From Sulfurimonas sp. (GTDB taxonomy: Bacteria; Campylobacterota; Campylobacteria; Campylobacterales; Sulfurimonadaceae), in contig NZ_JACUTS010000009.1 in assembly GCF_014859695.1 (NCBI RefSeq), positions 1-43,004 of the forward strand: a DNA stretch of 43,004 nucleotides, in the 5' to 3' direction. Below the pieces are notes generated by a model. The model ran no database searches, was not told where the DNA came from, and saw only the letters and a program-made list of their open reading frames with translations. The position numbers and the translations under genes were made by a program. Below are positions 14,166-24,504 of this stretch, piece by piece (position 1 is the first letter of the stretch; each line of letters begins with the position of its first letter).

Positions 14166-15970
14166 TGTGTGGCGTCTTTGGGATTTTAGGAGAGTATGAT
14201 GCGAGCGTTGCAAGAGCTGCTCTTGGCAAACTTACCCACAGAGGACCGGACTTTTGCGGTGTCGTAGAGAGAAAAAATCTCTTTTTTGCGCATCAGCGTC
14301 TCGGCATAATCGACACTCACTCACGCTCAAACCAGCCGCTCTTCTTTGAGAAGATACTGCTCTCATTTAACGGAGAGATCTACAACTTCAAAGAACTTAG
14401 AGATGAGCTGAAAAATGAGTTTGATTTTAAATCGCAGAGTGAGGGCGAGGTTATCATTGCGGCATATCTAAAGTGGGGAGTGCAATTTGTAACTCATCTG
14501 CGAGGCATGTTTGTAATCGCACTTTTAGACGATGAGACGCTTTACCTTTTTCGCGATAGACTGGGCAAAAAACCGCTCTTTTACCTCCATAACAAATCTT
14601 TTATATTTGCTTCTGAGATAAAAGCGCTTCTGCCCTTTTTACAAAAAGTTGAGATGGATGAGGATGCGCTTCTTAGCTACCTCTCCTTTTTGGCTCCCAC
14701 TCCTCCCTTTACATTTTTTAAAAATATCAAAAAGCTAGCCGCGGGAGAGTATCTTACTTTTAAAGATGGCAAAGTTGAACTCAAACGCTACTTTGACCTG
14801 CTTGATACCAAACCAAACCTCATCACAGACAGAGATGAAGCCGTGTTCACGCTAGAAAATATTCTGCAAGAGTCCATAAACATGAGACTAAGTGTGGATG
14901 TTCCCATGGCATCGCTTCTCTCAGGCGGAATCGACAGTGCTCTAATAAACGCCTTTGCTCTAAAAAACGGCGTAAAACTGCAGACCTATACGCTGGGCTA
15001 CAAAGATTTTGCAAAATATGATGAGAGGCAAAATGCAAAGGAGAGTGCGGAGTTTTTAGGAGTCTCAAACCAAGAAGTCGAGATTTCGCAAAACGACTTT
15101 ATCGATGCGCTTGATAAAACTCTTGATGCGCTCGATGAGCCGCTAAATGACCCTGCCGCAGTTCCTCTTTATCTCCTTTTTGAGCGCATTAAACAGGACG
15201 GTTTCAAAGTTGTTTTAAGCGGAGAGGGAAGCGATGAACTCTTTTTGGGGTATAGACAATATTTTGAATTTTTAGATGTGCAGTCATTAACAAAACTCAA
15301 AAACAAAAACTGGCTAAGCAACTATTTTCACTCCAACTTCTCGATGAACAGAGAGTGGGAGAGATACAAAAGAGTGTTTGATAACACGCTGCTGTTTCGC
15401 ACCACGGGCGAGAGTTTTAGTGATTTGCAAAAAAATATGCTTATGAGAAGAAATGTCAGAGATAATGAGTCGCTCAAATATATAAAGAGCTACCGTGACA
15501 GATTTGAGAGTTCACAACATCATGATGAGAGCATCTGGTATAGCTACATTGATTTGAATCTTTTTCAAGCCGAACATTTTTTGAGTAAACTTGACCGCAT
15601 CAGCATGGCGCACTCCATAGAATCGCGTACCCCTTTTTTAGACCATAAGTTTGCATCCGCTCTCTTCTCGATTGACCCAAAGCTCCGTTACGAGGATGGC
15701 ATCACCAAATCGCTTCTCAAATCAATCGCAAAGCCATATCTGGGCGAAAAAATTATCTCTCGCAGAAAAAAAGGATTTTCTAACCCCTATATGGAGTATT
15801 TACTAGAGAGCAAAAAGATAGAGCTTATCAGAGAGGTAAACGACAAAAGCGGGATTTTTAAAAAAGATGCAATTGAGGAGTATATTCAAAAGGCTTCAAG
15901 AGGCGCTTTTAAGCAGCATGTTTGGGGGCTTTATATTTTAAGTGTCTGGATAAAAAAGTATCTGTTATAG
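14165..15970 (+). CDS. asnB: Asparagine synthase, glutamine-hydrolysing
   Basis: Converts aspartate, ATP and glutamine to asparagine. The 601-residue product has the N-terminal glutaminase domain with the catalytic Cys2 (start MCGVFGILGEYD), the THRGPD motif, and a synthetase domain with the PP-loop LLSGGIDSAL near residue 257. The GTG start at 14165 is fixed by the need for Cys at position 2. Length is within the usual 550-650 range. A tungsten- or cell-surface-linked paralogue cannot be excluded, but the domain order is the standard one. Confidence 0.93.
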   Translation: MCGVFGILGEYDASVARAALGKLTHRGPDFCGVVERKNLFFAHQRLGIIDTHSRSNQPLFFEKILLSFNGEIYNFKELRDELKNEFDFKSQSEGEVIIAAYLKWGVQFVTHLRGMFVIALLDDETLYLFRDRLGKKPLFYLHNKSFIFASEIKALLPFLQKVEMDEDALLSYLSFLAPTPPFTFFKNIKKLAAGEYLTFKDGKVELKRYFDLLDTKPNLITDRDEAVFTLENILQESINMRLSVDVPMASLLSGGIDSALINAFALKNGVKLQTYTLGYKDFAKYDERQNAKESAEFLGVSNQEVEISQNDFIDALDKTLDALDEPLNDPAAVPLYLLFERIKQDGFKVVLSGEGSDELFLGYRQYFEFLDVQSLTKLKNKNWLSNYFHSNFSMNREWERYKRVFDNTLLFRTTGESFSDLQKNMLMRRNVRDNESLKYIKSYRDRFESSQHHDESIWYSYIDLNLFQAEHFLSKLDRISMAHSIESRTPFLDHKFASALFSIDPKLRYEDGITKSLLKSIAKPYLGEKIISRRKKGFSNPYMEYLLESKKIELIREVNDKSGIFKKDAIEEYIQKASRGAFKQHVWGLYILSVWIKKYLL

Positions 15971-15971
15971 C

Positions 15972-16628
15972 TTAGTTTTCTTTTTTAAGAGCGCTAAGCG
16001 GCAAAAACATGGAAATCTCAGGGTCGTAGTACTCTATCTCTCCACTCTCAATATCATAAACCCAGCCGTGAATTGCAATTTCATCGCTGTCGATTCTCTT
16101 TTTAACGGAGGGGTATGTCAAAAGATTTTCAAGCTGAGAGATAACAGAGAGTTTTTCCGTCAGACGTAGAAGCTCTGTTTTATCTGCGTTGAGCCCAAGC
16201 GCCAAAATAGCCTGTGATTTTGCACTCTCTCCAAGAGTGAGCCATGTTTTTGTATGGACAAGCTCGGGATCATCGCTGCAGCTCTTAGTGTGCAAGACCT
16301 CTATTGCACCGCACTTTGTATGACCGCAGACTATAATATTTTTTACTTTTAGCACACTCACGGCGTACTCAATAGCCGATGCAGTTGAGTGAAAATTCTC
16401 ATCCGGTTTATAGGGTGCGACAAAATTGCCTATGTTTCTCACAACAAAAAGATCACCCGGTGCGCTGTTTGTCATCAAGTCTGGCACGACTCTTGAGTCA
16501 GAACACCCTATATAGAGCGCTTTTGGCGTCTGTCCCTTTGTAGCAAGCTCCAGAAACTCCTTCTCATGAGCCTTGAAATAACTTTTACGAAATAGCTCGT
16601 TACCCTGAATAATATTGTCGTGAGTCAT
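15972..16628 (-). CDS. Beta-class carbonic anhydrase
   Basis: Interconverts CO2 and bicarbonate. The zinc ligands and active-site residues are clear: CSDSR (Cys42, Asp44, Arg46) and CGHTKCG (His103, Cys106). The protein is 218 residues with no signal peptide, so it is cytoplasmic. In autotrophic Campylobacterota such enzymes supply CO2 or bicarbonate to the reductive TCA cycle; that role here is an inference. The gene is convergent with asnB, with only one base between the stop codons. Confidence 0.93.
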   Translation of the reverse strand: MTHDNIIQGNELFRKSYFKAHEKEFLELATKGQTPKALYIGCSDSRVVPDLMTNSAPGDLFVVRNIGNFVAPYKPDENFHSTASAIEYAVSVLKVKNIIVCGHTKCGAIEVLHTKSCSDDPELVHTKTWLTLGESAKSQAILALGLNADKTELLRLTEKLSVISQLENLLTYPSVKKRIDSDEIAIHGWVYDIESGEIEYYDPEISMFLPLSALKKEN

Positions 16629-16719
16629 TACAAAACCTTTTCTCTTTAAGACAAAATTATATCTAAAGATAGAAAATTGAGATTTTGCCTTGAAGCATAT
16701 TCAAATATTTGCATAAATA

Positions 16720-17613
16720 TTACTTTTGTATGATTTTTCTCGCTGTTAAAAAGAGATAATCTTTCCCCGTTACCACTGCTCTGTACTTTTTTTGCTGGAG
16801 ATACTTTTTGCAGAAGTGTATATCTTTTAGAACCAAACTAAGTTCGCTAAATGAGTAATTGGGGGCTTTTGCGCCGTAGATCATCTCTCCATCTATCCAT
16901 CTGCAGTTTGGAAAACCAAGCAGCATTGCGCCGCCCTCTGCCAAGTAGTTTTGGTATATGGACATAAACGCGGCGTTAAACTCTATGTTTGAACTCTGTA
17001 ATGTACCGATGGAGATAATGAGGTCAAATTTCCCTAGCTCCAACTCCTCAAGTCTGTTTATATCGTGGCAGAAAAACTCGACATTTTCATATTGCGAAAA
17101 CTCTTTTTTTGCAAACTCAATTGCCGAAGCGGAGTAATCAATGCCGACAAACTCAACAGTGCTAAACTCTTCGCACGTAAGCATCTCTTGTATCACTCTA
17201 AACTCGTTACCGCGGTTTACTCCGAGGTTTAAAACTCTCTTTTTACTCTTAACATCTATAAATTCCAATGCTTTTTTATAGTGGTACAAAAAACTGAACT
17301 GCTTTGTTTTGTCAATCGCAAAAAAGTCGCTCTCTACGCCATACTTTTCTCTGCCGTTGTTTTTATCGTTATGAAAAGAGCTTTTTACATGTAGCTTTTG
17401 AAATCTTAAAAGGGTTGTGGTTTCATCTTTTTGTATCGGGGTAAGAATCCTCATAAAATAGAGCTGTGCCAAATCGACAAAAGCCTTGTAGCTAATACTC
17501 TCTATATCAGCCTCTAAAACCTCCGCTTCAACTATCTCAGCGCCCTCTATATCCAGAGCTTCAAAGCACTCCAGTATCTCGTTTGAGCTTTTCCTCCGCC
17601 AGTCTAGAATCAT
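16720..17613 (-). CDS. Class I SAM-dependent methyltransferase downstream of upp
   Basis: A 297-residue protein. The N-terminal 100 residues are acidic and of unknown function. A methyltransferase fold follows, with motif I RVLNLGVNRGNEF near 125-137, VGIDYSASAIEFAKK near 155-170, and FDLIISIGTLQ. The glycine pattern of motif I (LGVNRGNE) is slightly unusual. The ATG follows the upp stop directly (TAGATG), so the two are coupled. Substrate unknown. Confidence 0.75.
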   Translation of the reverse strand: MILDWRRKSSNEILECFEALDIEGAEIVEAEVLEADIESISYKAFVDLAQLYFMRILTPIQKDETTTLLRFQKLHVKSSFHNDKNNGREKYGVESDFFAIDKTKQFSFLYHYKKALEFIDVKSKKRVLNLGVNRGNEFRVIQEMLTCEEFSTVEFVGIDYSASAIEFAKKEFSQYENVEFFCHDINRLEELELGKFDLIISIGTLQSSNIEFNAAFMSIYQNYLAEGGAMLLGFPNCRWIDGEMIYGAKAPNYSFSELSLVLKDIHFCKKYLQQKKYRAVVTGKDYLFLTARKIIQK

Positions 17614-18240
17614 CTACTGTTTGAGTGTGTTGTAAGAGCGGTCACCCGCATCCCCAAGCCCAGGGATGATGAACTTGTCACTGTTTAAGCGCTCATCTAT
17701 CTGCGCGATGTAGATATCTACTTCAGGATACGCCTTGCTTACTTTCTCTAAACCCTCAGGCGAGCCTATGATATTTAGCGTGATTATCTTTAGCGGCTCT
17801 CTGCCTTTGATAAGCTCTAGCGCATCCATCATGGATCCTCCCGTAGCTACCATTGGGTCAACCAAGATAACGGTTTTTCCCTTGCAATCAGGCAGTCTGT
17901 CATAATAAAGAACGCTTTTGTGCGTAGTCTCATCCCTCTTCATTGCCAAAAACCCTGCAGAGACCCCCGGCAGAAGGTCCACGGCACTATCAAGCATCGG
18001 CATACCCGCACGCAAAACCGTTGCAACGACTATGTTGTCCTCATCTATAACGTTGTAGCTCTCTTTTGCGCGCCATGTCGTTATGCTCTTTTGAGTAAAA
18101 ACAGGCTCTTTTAGCGCCTCATACATCAACTGCTTAGTAAGCTCTCCGACAGTATGTCTAAAGCGAAGTGCATCGCTGCTCTGGTCTCTTAGATGCATAA
18201 TTAACGTTTTTGTAACGGGGTTTGACAATTCATAAACCAT
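17614..18240 (-). CDS. upp: Uracil phosphoribosyltransferase
   Basis: Pyrimidine salvage enzyme making UMP from uracil and PRPP. The 208-residue product has the conserved opening LSNPVTKTLIMHLRDQ, the PRPP-binding loop VILVDPMVATGGSMMDAL and the C-terminal uracil-binding motif IPGLGDAGDR. Length equals the family norm. It is transcribed leftward, followed immediately by the methyltransferase gene. Confidence 0.96.
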   Translation of the reverse strand: MVYELSNPVTKTLIMHLRDQSSDALRFRHTVGELTKQLMYEALKEPVFTQKSITTWRAKESYNVIDEDNIVVATVLRAGMPMLDSAVDLLPGVSAGFLAMKRDETTHKSVLYYDRLPDCKGKTVILVDPMVATGGSMMDALELIKGREPLKIITLNIIGSPEGLEKVSKAYPEVDIYIAQIDERLNSDKFIIPGLGDAGDRSYNTLKQ

Positions 18241-18299
18241 TTTGCGCCCTTGATATAAGCTTTTAGACTTATTTTACTAGATTGTACTATTGCAAATAT

Positions 18300-19622
18300 T
18301 CAATAACTCTTAATCTCACAGATGGTTTTATTAAGCGCCGCAAGAAGATAATCAATATCGCTTATCTCTTGAGAAAAATGGATACTTATGCGGAGCCATC
18401 CCGGTTTCTCCTCTATGGCATGTTCATCCTCCAACCCCAAAAGGTCATGCCCGTAAGGTCCTGCGCAAGAGCAGCCTGCACGGGTCTGCAGACCATTTTT
18501 GCTCGACATGTTTGAGCATAGACTATATGGGTCTACTCCCTCTATATTAAAAGAGACTATCCCTATATTCTCCTCATCTATATTCCCATAAATAGTACAT
18601 CCAGGAATTTTCAACAAGCCCTCTATTAGATGTTTTAGGAGCCTATTTTTCTCCTTTTTTATCCATGTAAACCCAATCTCATTGCGAAGCTGATAAGCAA
18701 GTGCCGCGCGTATCAGCTGCAAGATGGGAGATGTCCCCGCATCCTCTCTAGACTCCTTTTCATCAATAAACTTATGAGAAGTGCGGTCAACATACTCAAC
18801 TGTCCCTCCGCCCGCAAAAGATGGAGATATGCTCTCATCGATAAGAGATTTTCTTATAGCCAAAAGTCCGCATGAACCGGGTCCTCCTATAAGTTTATGC
18901 GGAGATAGAAACATTACGTCATAAAAAGAGGAGGGTACATTCATATATGGAGATGATGCGGCACCGTCAAAGCAGACTATTGCACCATATTTGCGAAGGA
19001 GCAGAGATATCTTTTCATAAGGTGTGATAATGCCCGTTACGTTTGAAGCTATACAAAATGCCCCTATTTTTTCTCTATCTCTGTTTTTTTTTAAAACATC
19101 CTCAAGCTCTTCTAAATCAACCACCCCTTTGTCGTTAATTCCTATACGGACAATGTCGCACAACGCTTCGCGATAGCTTACCTCGTTTGAGTGGTGCTCA
19201 TAGGGTCCGACTATTACCAACGGGCGTGATTCGCTGCAACTTTCAATCTTGAATCTTTTGCGTGTTGCAGGCGGGATATATATCCCTAAAATCTCCTGAA
19301 ACCTCTTAATAGCTGCTGTTGCCCCGCAACCAGAAGGTAAAATTGCAAAATCCGGCTCAAGTTTTAGAGAGCTCTTTAGATGTCTGCGCGCTTCTCTGTA
19401 CAAAAGATCCGTTTTTGCAGCCATAGATGCCTCTTTTGAGTGCGTATTTGCGTAAGTCCTTAGCACATCCGCCATACGAGACTCTATAGCTTTATATGCC
19501 AACCCCGAAGCCGTATAATCAAAATAGTATTTTTTATGAACGCCTATAATATTCTTCTTTATCTCCTCTTTTTGCTTTTTTTCATTGCTTAAGAGAAGCG
19601 GTCTGAATATATCTTTACTCAT
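18300..19622 (-). CDS. Class V aminotransferase, cysteine desulfurase-like
   Basis: A PLP enzyme of 440 residues with the SufS/CsdA-like fold. The PLP lysine is K243 in SPHKLIGGPGSCG, the PLP-stacking histidine region is YEHHSNEVSY and the aspartate to the pyridine ring is D219 (CFDGAASSPYM). The C-terminal active loop reads RAGCSCAGPYGH (Cys384, Cys386), where SufS-type enzymes have a single catalytic Cys after two His residues (RxGHHCAxP). It is the last gene of the sulfate-assimilation operon and overlaps the sulfite reductase gene by 8 bases. A role in mobilising sulfur from cysteine is likely but unproven. Confidence 0.82.
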   Translation of the reverse strand: MSKDIFRPLLLSNEKKQKEEIKKNIIGVHKKYYFDYTASGLAYKAIESRMADVLRTYANTHSKEASMAAKTDLLYREARRHLKSSLKLEPDFAILPSGCGATAAIKRFQEILGIYIPPATRKRFKIESCSESRPLVIVGPYEHHSNEVSYREALCDIVRIGINDKGVVDLEELEDVLKKNRDREKIGAFCIASNVTGIITPYEKISLLLRKYGAIVCFDGAASSPYMNVPSSFYDVMFLSPHKLIGGPGSCGLLAIRKSLIDESISPSFAGGGTVEYVDRTSHKFIDEKESREDAGTSPILQLIRAALAYQLRNEIGFTWIKKEKNRLLKHLIEGLLKIPGCTIYGNIDEENIGIVSFNIEGVDPYSLCSNMSSKNGLQTRAGCSCAGPYGHDLLGLEDEHAIEEKPGWLRISIHFSQEISDIDYLLAALNKTICEIKSY

Positions 19623-21174
19623 AAATTATTCCGTAAGCATAATCATAAAAATTTTTATAGTGGCTCCCCTGATAACTCTCGATTATGCTCTCAACAACCA
19701 TAAATGTATCATCTGCCGCAAATTTTATCCCCGTTTTTCTCCCAAAACTACTCTTATCTCCCTCTAAATTTCCCCCCAAGATAAGCTCAAATCCTGAGAC
19801 ACTCTCGCCGTCCCTCTTCACTTTGCAACCTAAAAGCCCAATATCAACTATATGCGGATGAGCGCATGAATTTGGACATCCGTTGACGCTAAAAGAGAGT
19901 CTCTCTTCAAAATGCGGAAATTTTCTCTCTAGATGTTCAACCAGTTTTACAGAGAGATCCTTTGTCTCAGAGACGGCGTATTTACAAAAATTTATCCCCG
20001 TGCAAGAGAGCGTTTTTGCTTTAAAAGGTGACGGCTTTGCATCTATTCCAATCTCGTGAAGCTCTTCTACAACAGAGACGGCATTTTCGCTCGGCAGATC
20101 TGTAATGACAAAATTCTGCGCCGTTGTCGCTCTGATGGCAGTAATATCATATTTTTTAGCTATCTTTATAAGCCCACTCAATCCCTCGACTCCGATTTTT
20201 CCGCCATTTATGGCACAGCCGATATAGCTTCTGCCCACATTTATGCTCTTGTGTATGCCGAAATGTTCTCTATTTACATAAGGAGTATATTTTTGCAAAT
20301 CATCCAGTTGAAGTCTGAAATCTACTTTTGAGTGCAATATCTCTATAAATTGTTCAACCCCCAGAGAGTCCAGCAGATGCCCCAATCTTGCCTTGTTTCT
20401 GTTCTCTCTGTTTCCGTACTCTCTGTATATCTCCGTAACCGCTTTGGCAACCGCTAACACCTGATACGGCTCTATATAGCCTATATGAGAAGCTATTCGT
20501 TTATTTGACGCCAAGCCTCCGCCCGCGCTTACATCAAATAGCACTCTGCCATCTTCGTCTTTTTTTGCATTGAAACTCAGATCCTGTATCTCATGAGACG
20601 AACAATGCTTAGGGCAACCGCTAATCCCAACCTTATATTTTCGCGGCAAGTTCGATATCTCTCTGTTTGCGTCAAAGTAGTCGTTAACCTCTTTTGTTAT
20701 CATTTCTACATCGTAAATGCGCTCTTGGTCTACATCGCTTACCGGGCATGTAACTACATTTCTGGCAACGTCTCCCGCCGCAAAAACAGTAGTTAGCCCA
20801 GCCTCGCCTAAACGCGTAAAAATTGCAGGCAGATTCTCTACTTTGATAAAGTGAAACTGCAGATCCTGTCTTGTCGTAAAGTCCGCCGTGCCCCTAGCGT
20901 ATCTTTTTGAGACCTCTAGAGCCGCCTCAAGCTGATTTAAATCCATCCTGCCGCCCTCTAGCTTAACCCTTAACATAAAGTAGAGCGTATTATCATTTTC
21001 ATCTTGAAGATTTGTGTTTTGTGTATATAGCCCGTACCATTTAAATCTCTCTATATCTTCTGGGTCAATATCTTCACCACTCTTTGCATAGCGGTAAATA
21101 TCTTCCAAAACATCCAAACCGTCTTTTTCTCTTTTTATCCGCTCTACTCTTTGTGCTTTTGTTTCTCTTGACAT
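19615..21174 (-). CDS. Assimilatory sulfite (or nitrite) reductase, siroheme type
   Basis: A siroheme [4Fe-4S] hemoprotein of 519 residues, the nitrite/sulfite reductase family. The cluster/siroheme ligands are CTGINFC (Cys391, Cys397) and CPNSC (Cys433, Cys437). Substrate-binding basic residues lie in FTTRQDLQFHF near residue 99. The length and absence of a flavoprotein partner fit the ferredoxin-dependent form. Context (cysHDN just upstream) strongly favours sulfite as substrate. It starts 9 bases after cysN with AGGAA before the ATG. Confidence 0.9.
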   Translation of the reverse strand: MSRETKAQRVERIKREKDGLDVLEDIYRYAKSGEDIDPEDIERFKWYGLYTQNTNLQDENDNTLYFMLRVKLEGGRMDLNQLEAALEVSKRYARGTADFTTRQDLQFHFIKVENLPAIFTRLGEAGLTTVFAAGDVARNVVTCPVSDVDQERIYDVEMITKEVNDYFDANREISNLPRKYKVGISGCPKHCSSHEIQDLSFNAKKDEDGRVLFDVSAGGGLASNKRIASHIGYIEPYQVLAVAKAVTEIYREYGNRENRNKARLGHLLDSLGVEQFIEILHSKVDFRLQLDDLQKYTPYVNREHFGIHKSINVGRSYIGCAINGGKIGVEGLSGLIKIAKKYDITAIRATTAQNFVITDLPSENAVSVVEELHEIGIDAKPSPFKAKTLSCTGINFCKYAVSETKDLSVKLVEHLERKFPHFEERLSFSVNGCPNSCAHPHIVDIGLLGCKVKRDGESVSGFELILGGNLEGDKSSFGRKTGIKFAADDTFMVVESIIESYQGSHYKNFYDYAYGIIYE

Positions 21175-21183
21175 ACTGTTTTC

Positions 21184-22596
21184 CTAAAATATCTCTCTGC
21201 TTTGCCAATGTGGAAAATGTTTCCGTACAAGCGCATTCAGCTCTATCTCAAACTCTCCATACTCGTGAGCTTTTGTTTTTAAATCGGTTTGCGATTTTTG
21301 AGTAATCATCCCCGCTCCGACCGTGTTGTTTGTAACTCTGTCTATGATTATAAAGCTTCCCATAGCCTTGTTTTTGATGTAGGGGTCATACGCCAAATGG
21401 CTCTCAAGAGAGAGTTTTGCATGCCCTATCTCATTTAGGTTTAGCAGATTTGCACTCTGATGCTCCTGCGTATTTACATCCGTTTTATAGTAGAAACTCT
21501 CAATACTTCCCAAAACCAGCGATGAAGCTCTTTTTATAAAGTACTGCTTATGTTTAAGCAGCGGCTCTTCGCTCATCCATACTATATTTACATCAAAGGC
21601 ATCAGCACTGTCGGGCTGTTCATCACTCTTTACGATAATATCTCCGCGGCTGATGTCTATCTCATCTTCAAGAGTCAGCGTAACGGCTTGTTGCGCATAG
21701 GCATACTCCAAATTGCCATCATAAGTCACAATCTCTTTGACCGTTGAACACTTCCCTGATGGTAAAACGGTTATGCTCTCTCCTGCCTTTATAACACCCG
21801 AAGAGATTGTCCCGCAGTATCCCCTAAAGTCCAAATTAGGTCTGTTTACATACTGTACCGGAAGTCTAAAGTGAACCAAATCCCTATCACTCTCAATCTC
21901 TATATTCTCCAGACAATGCAGAAGCGTCTCGCCTTTGTACCATGGAGTTTTTTGGCTTGTATCTACCACATTGTCCCCGTTTAGTGCAGATAACGGAATA
22001 AGCGTAATATCTTGGCTAAGCCCTATATCTTTTGCAAACGCCAGATAATCTCTTGAAATATCTTCAAAAATGCTTTGGTTAAAACCGACTAGATCCATCT
22101 TGTTAATAGCAACTACTACATGCTTGATTCCAAGCAGTTTTGCTATAAAAGAGTGTCTCTTTGTCTGTGTCTGAATTCCATGCCTTGCATCGATAAGGAT
22201 TATTGCCAAATCCGCCGTACTCGCACCTGTTGCCATATTTCTCGTGTACTGCTCATGCCCCGGTGTGTCTGCGATGATAAATTTTCTCTTGTCTGTCGTA
22301 AAGTATCTGTAGGCAACATCGATTGTAATCCCCTGCTCCCTCTCACTCTGCAGACCGTCAACCAGAAGTGACAAATCAAACTCGCCCTCTGTCGTACCGC
22401 TTTTTTTGCTATCTTTTTTTATGGCTGCAAGCTGATCCTCAAAAATCATCTTTGAGTCGTGCAAAAGCCTCCCGATAAGCGTACTTTTGCCATCATCCAC
22501 GCTTCCGCATGTAATGAACCTGAGCAGTTGCTTATTCTCATGCTCTTTTAAATAACTCTCGATATCCGTTGCTATTTTTTTCTCTAATATTGACAT
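21184..22596 (-). CDS. cysN: Sulfate adenylyltransferase, large (GTPase) subunit
   Basis: With CysD it forms ATP sulfurylase, making adenylylsulfate (APS) with GTP hydrolysis. The 470-residue product has the P-loop GSVDDGKST (residues 31-39), DTPGHEQY and NKMD motifs of EF-Tu-like GTPases. The ATG at 22596 follows the cysD stop after one base; a longer frame to 22659 overlaps cysD and adds unrelated residues. No APS kinase (CysC) domain is fused. Confidence 0.96.
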   Translation of the reverse strand: MSILEKKIATDIESYLKEHENKQLLRFITCGSVDDGKSTLIGRLLHDSKMIFEDQLAAIKKDSKKSGTTEGEFDLSLLVDGLQSEREQGITIDVAYRYFTTDKRKFIIADTPGHEQYTRNMATGASTADLAIILIDARHGIQTQTKRHSFIAKLLGIKHVVVAINKMDLVGFNQSIFEDISRDYLAFAKDIGLSQDITLIPLSALNGDNVVDTSQKTPWYKGETLLHCLENIEIESDRDLVHFRLPVQYVNRPNLDFRGYCGTISSGVIKAGESITVLPSGKCSTVKEIVTYDGNLEYAYAQQAVTLTLEDEIDISRGDIIVKSDEQPDSADAFDVNIVWMSEEPLLKHKQYFIKRASSLVLGSIESFYYKTDVNTQEHQSANLLNLNEIGHAKLSLESHLAYDPYIKNKAMGSFIIIDRVTNNTVGAGMITQKSQTDLKTKAHEYGEFEIELNALVRKHFPHWQSREIF

Positions 22597-22597
22597 C

Positions 22598-23509
22598 TTA
22601 AAAATACCCCTCCATTTTTTTCTTCTCCATCGAACCTGCCGAGTCATTATCAATAACACGACCTTGTCTCTCGCTCGTTTTTGTCAGAAGCATCTCTTGT
22701 ATAATCTCCGGCAATGTTGTCGCGCTCGACTCAACCGCACCCGTTAGAGGGTAACAGCCAAGAGTTCTAAAGCGCACCATCTCCTCTTTTAACTCTTCGC
22801 CCTCTTCAATAGGCATTCTCTCATCATCAACCATTATCTTGATCCCATCTTTTTCTACAATGGGTCTTTTTTTAGCAAAATAGAGCGGAACTATAGGAAT
22901 CTGCTCTAAGTAAATATATTGCCAAATATCGAGCTCCGTCCAGTTACTAAGCGGAAAAACTCTTATGGATTCGCCTTTGTGGACCCTTGCGTTATAGATA
23001 TTCCATAGCTCCGGTCTCTGGTTTTTCGGATCCCAGCGATGGTTTTTATCTCTAAAAGAGTAGATTCTCTCTTTTGCTCTGGATTTCTCCTCATCTCTCC
23101 TTGCCCCGCCGAACACCGCGTCAAACTTATATTTGTTTAGTGCCTGCTTCAGCCCCTGCGTCTTCATTATGTCGGTGTACACTGCCGAGCCGTGGACAAA
23201 CGGATTGATATCTCTCTCTACTCCCTCGGGATTGGTATAAACAAGGAGCTCAAATGCCTCCTCTTTTGCTCTTTTGTCTCTAAACTCAATCATCTCTTTA
23301 AACTTCCACCCGGTATCTACATGCAGAAGCGGAAATGGCAATTTTGCGGGAAAAAAAGCCTTGAGTGCAAGATGGAGCATCACGGCGGAATCTTTACCGA
23401 CTGAGTACATCATCACGGGGTTGTCAAACTCTGCGACCACCTCTCTTAGTATATGGATCGATTCGGCTTCTAGCTGTTTTAAATGCGTCAATCTCTTTGT
23501 ATCTATCAA
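22598..23509 (-). CDS. cysD: Sulfate adenylyltransferase, small subunit
   Basis: The catalytic ATP-pyrophosphatase subunit of CysDN. The PP-loop is SVGKDS (residues 36-41), and the protein contains [17 protein letters not shown] and [16 protein letters not shown] placed the start at a TTG at 23509 because it has AAGGAG upstream and overlaps the cysH stop by 4 bases (TTGA); this yields 303 residues, the family norm. A GTG nine codons earlier lies within cysH. Confidence 0.95.
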   Translation of the reverse strand: MIDTKRLTHLKQLEAESIHILREVVAEFDNPVMMYSVGKDSAVMLHLALKAFFPAKLPFPLLHVDTGWKFKEMIEFRDKRAKEEAFELLVYTNPEGVERDINPFVHGSAVYTDIMKTQGLKQALNKYKFDAVFGGARRDEEKSRAKERIYSFRDKNHRWDPKNQRPELWNIYNARVHKGESIRVFPLSNWTELDIWQYIYLEQIPIVPLYFAKKRPIVEKDGIKIMVDDERMPIEEGEELKEEMVRFRTLGCYPLTGAVESSATTLPEIIQEMLLTKTSERQGRVIDNDSAGSMEKKKMEGYF

Positions 23510-24216
23510 TTTGTCTCCTTTATGTGCAATCCGCACTCTTTATGTTCGGGGTTTTCCCACCACCACCTGCCGCTTCGTATATCTGCGCCCACATCTGTGG
23601 CTCTTGTACAAGGCTCACACCCGATACTTGGGTATCCTTCATCATGCAAGGCATTATATGGCACACCGTTTTCTCTTATGTAACTCCAGACATCACTCTC
23701 TTTCCACAAAATAAGCGGATTTAGTTTGATTACGCCGTTGCTCTCATCCCACTCCAACATCTGCATCTCTTCGCGCGTCTGGCTCTGCTCGGCTCTAAGA
23801 CCCGTAATCCAAACTTCAACCCCGTTTAAAGCTCTTTTAAGAGGTGCTATCTTTCTCACATAGCAGCACTCTTTTCTATTCTCTAGGGAGTCGTAAAATC
23901 CGTTGGCACCCTGCTTATAGTAGAGCTTTTCTATATCTCTGCTCTCTGGAAAATAGGCCCTTATTTTTGTTTTATATTTTAAATTTGTTCTATCCATTAC
24001 ATCATAAGTCTGTTGCGGCAATCTTCCCGTGTCGAGCGTGAATATCCGGGCATCTGAGTCTATCTTTAAAATCATGTCACTCAAAACCTGATCTTCTGCT
24101 CCAAAACTTGATGACAGAGCTATTTTGCCTCTATAGACTTTTAAAAAATGCTCTAAAGAGCTTTTTGCATCCAGATGTTTAAACTCTGCGTTTAGTTTCT
24201 CTATCTTCTCTCTCAT
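23506..24216 (-). CDS. cysH: Adenylylsulfate (APS) reductase, assimilatory
   Basis: Reduces APS to sulfite with thioredoxin. The [4Fe-4S] ligands that mark APS-specific enzymes are present: Cys117-Cys118 (ECCYVRK) and CEPC (Cys200, Cys203). The catalytic cysteine is in KECGLH (Cys228). The PP-loop-like [10 protein letters not shown] is near residue 37. Absence of a CysC in the operon fits direct use of APS rather than PAPS. The length of 236 is normal. Confidence 0.96.
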   Translation of the reverse strand: MREKIEKLNAEFKHLDAKSSLEHFLKVYRGKIALSSSFGAEDQVLSDMILKIDSDARIFTLDTGRLPQQTYDVMDRTNLKYKTKIRAYFPESRDIEKLYYKQGANGFYDSLENRKECCYVRKIAPLKRALNGVEVWITGLRAEQSQTREEMQMLEWDESNGVIKLNPLILWKESDVWSYIRENGVPYNALHDEGYPSIGCEPCTRATDVGADIRSGRWWWENPEHKECGLHIKETN

Positions 24217-24228
24217 AGTATCCTCTTT

Positions 24229-24459
24229 CTATATATGAAAATCATTTGCTGTCTCTTTATGTCTGCCTATTTTTATCTTGTTCCACGCTCTCTCGTGATA
24301 GTAGTACAAAATCATCTTCGTCACAACCTCTATGGAACCAATGGATGCCGCCATAACCAAGCTACCGGTTATAATATATGATATAACCATGGTATCGATT
24401 GTCCCAACTGTTCTCCACGAGATGGTTTTAATAACCGACCTATACGCTTTTTCCTGCAT
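24229..24459 (-). CDS. DUF2061 small membrane protein
   Basis: A 76-residue protein with the DUF2061 pattern: VIKTISWRTVGTIDTMVISYIITGS, then SIEVVTKMILYYYHERAWNKI. One or two hydrophobic segments are visible. The function is unknown. It sits between the first DUF4395 gene and cysH in the sulfate-assimilation operon. The ATG at 24459 is preferred, with GGGAG 5 bases upstream; a GTG five codons earlier is possible. Confidence 0.85.
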   Translation of the reverse strand: MQEKAYRSVIKTISWRTVGTIDTMVISYIITGSLVMAASIGSIEVVTKMILYYYHERAWNKIKIGRHKETANDFHI

Positions 24460-24504
24460 CTTTGCTCCCTGCACTAGTGCCAGAAACTATATCGTTCACA
24501 TAAC

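Noticed and set aside
15970-15999. GCTTAG/CTAAGC dyad between asnB and carbonic anhydrase as a terminator
   Set aside because: The stem is only 6 bp with an 18-base loop inside coding sequence of the anhydrase; too weak to call.
22597-22659. N-terminal extension of cysN overlapping cysD
   Set aside because: The ATG at 22596 directly follows the cysD stop and starts the conserved CysN sequence.
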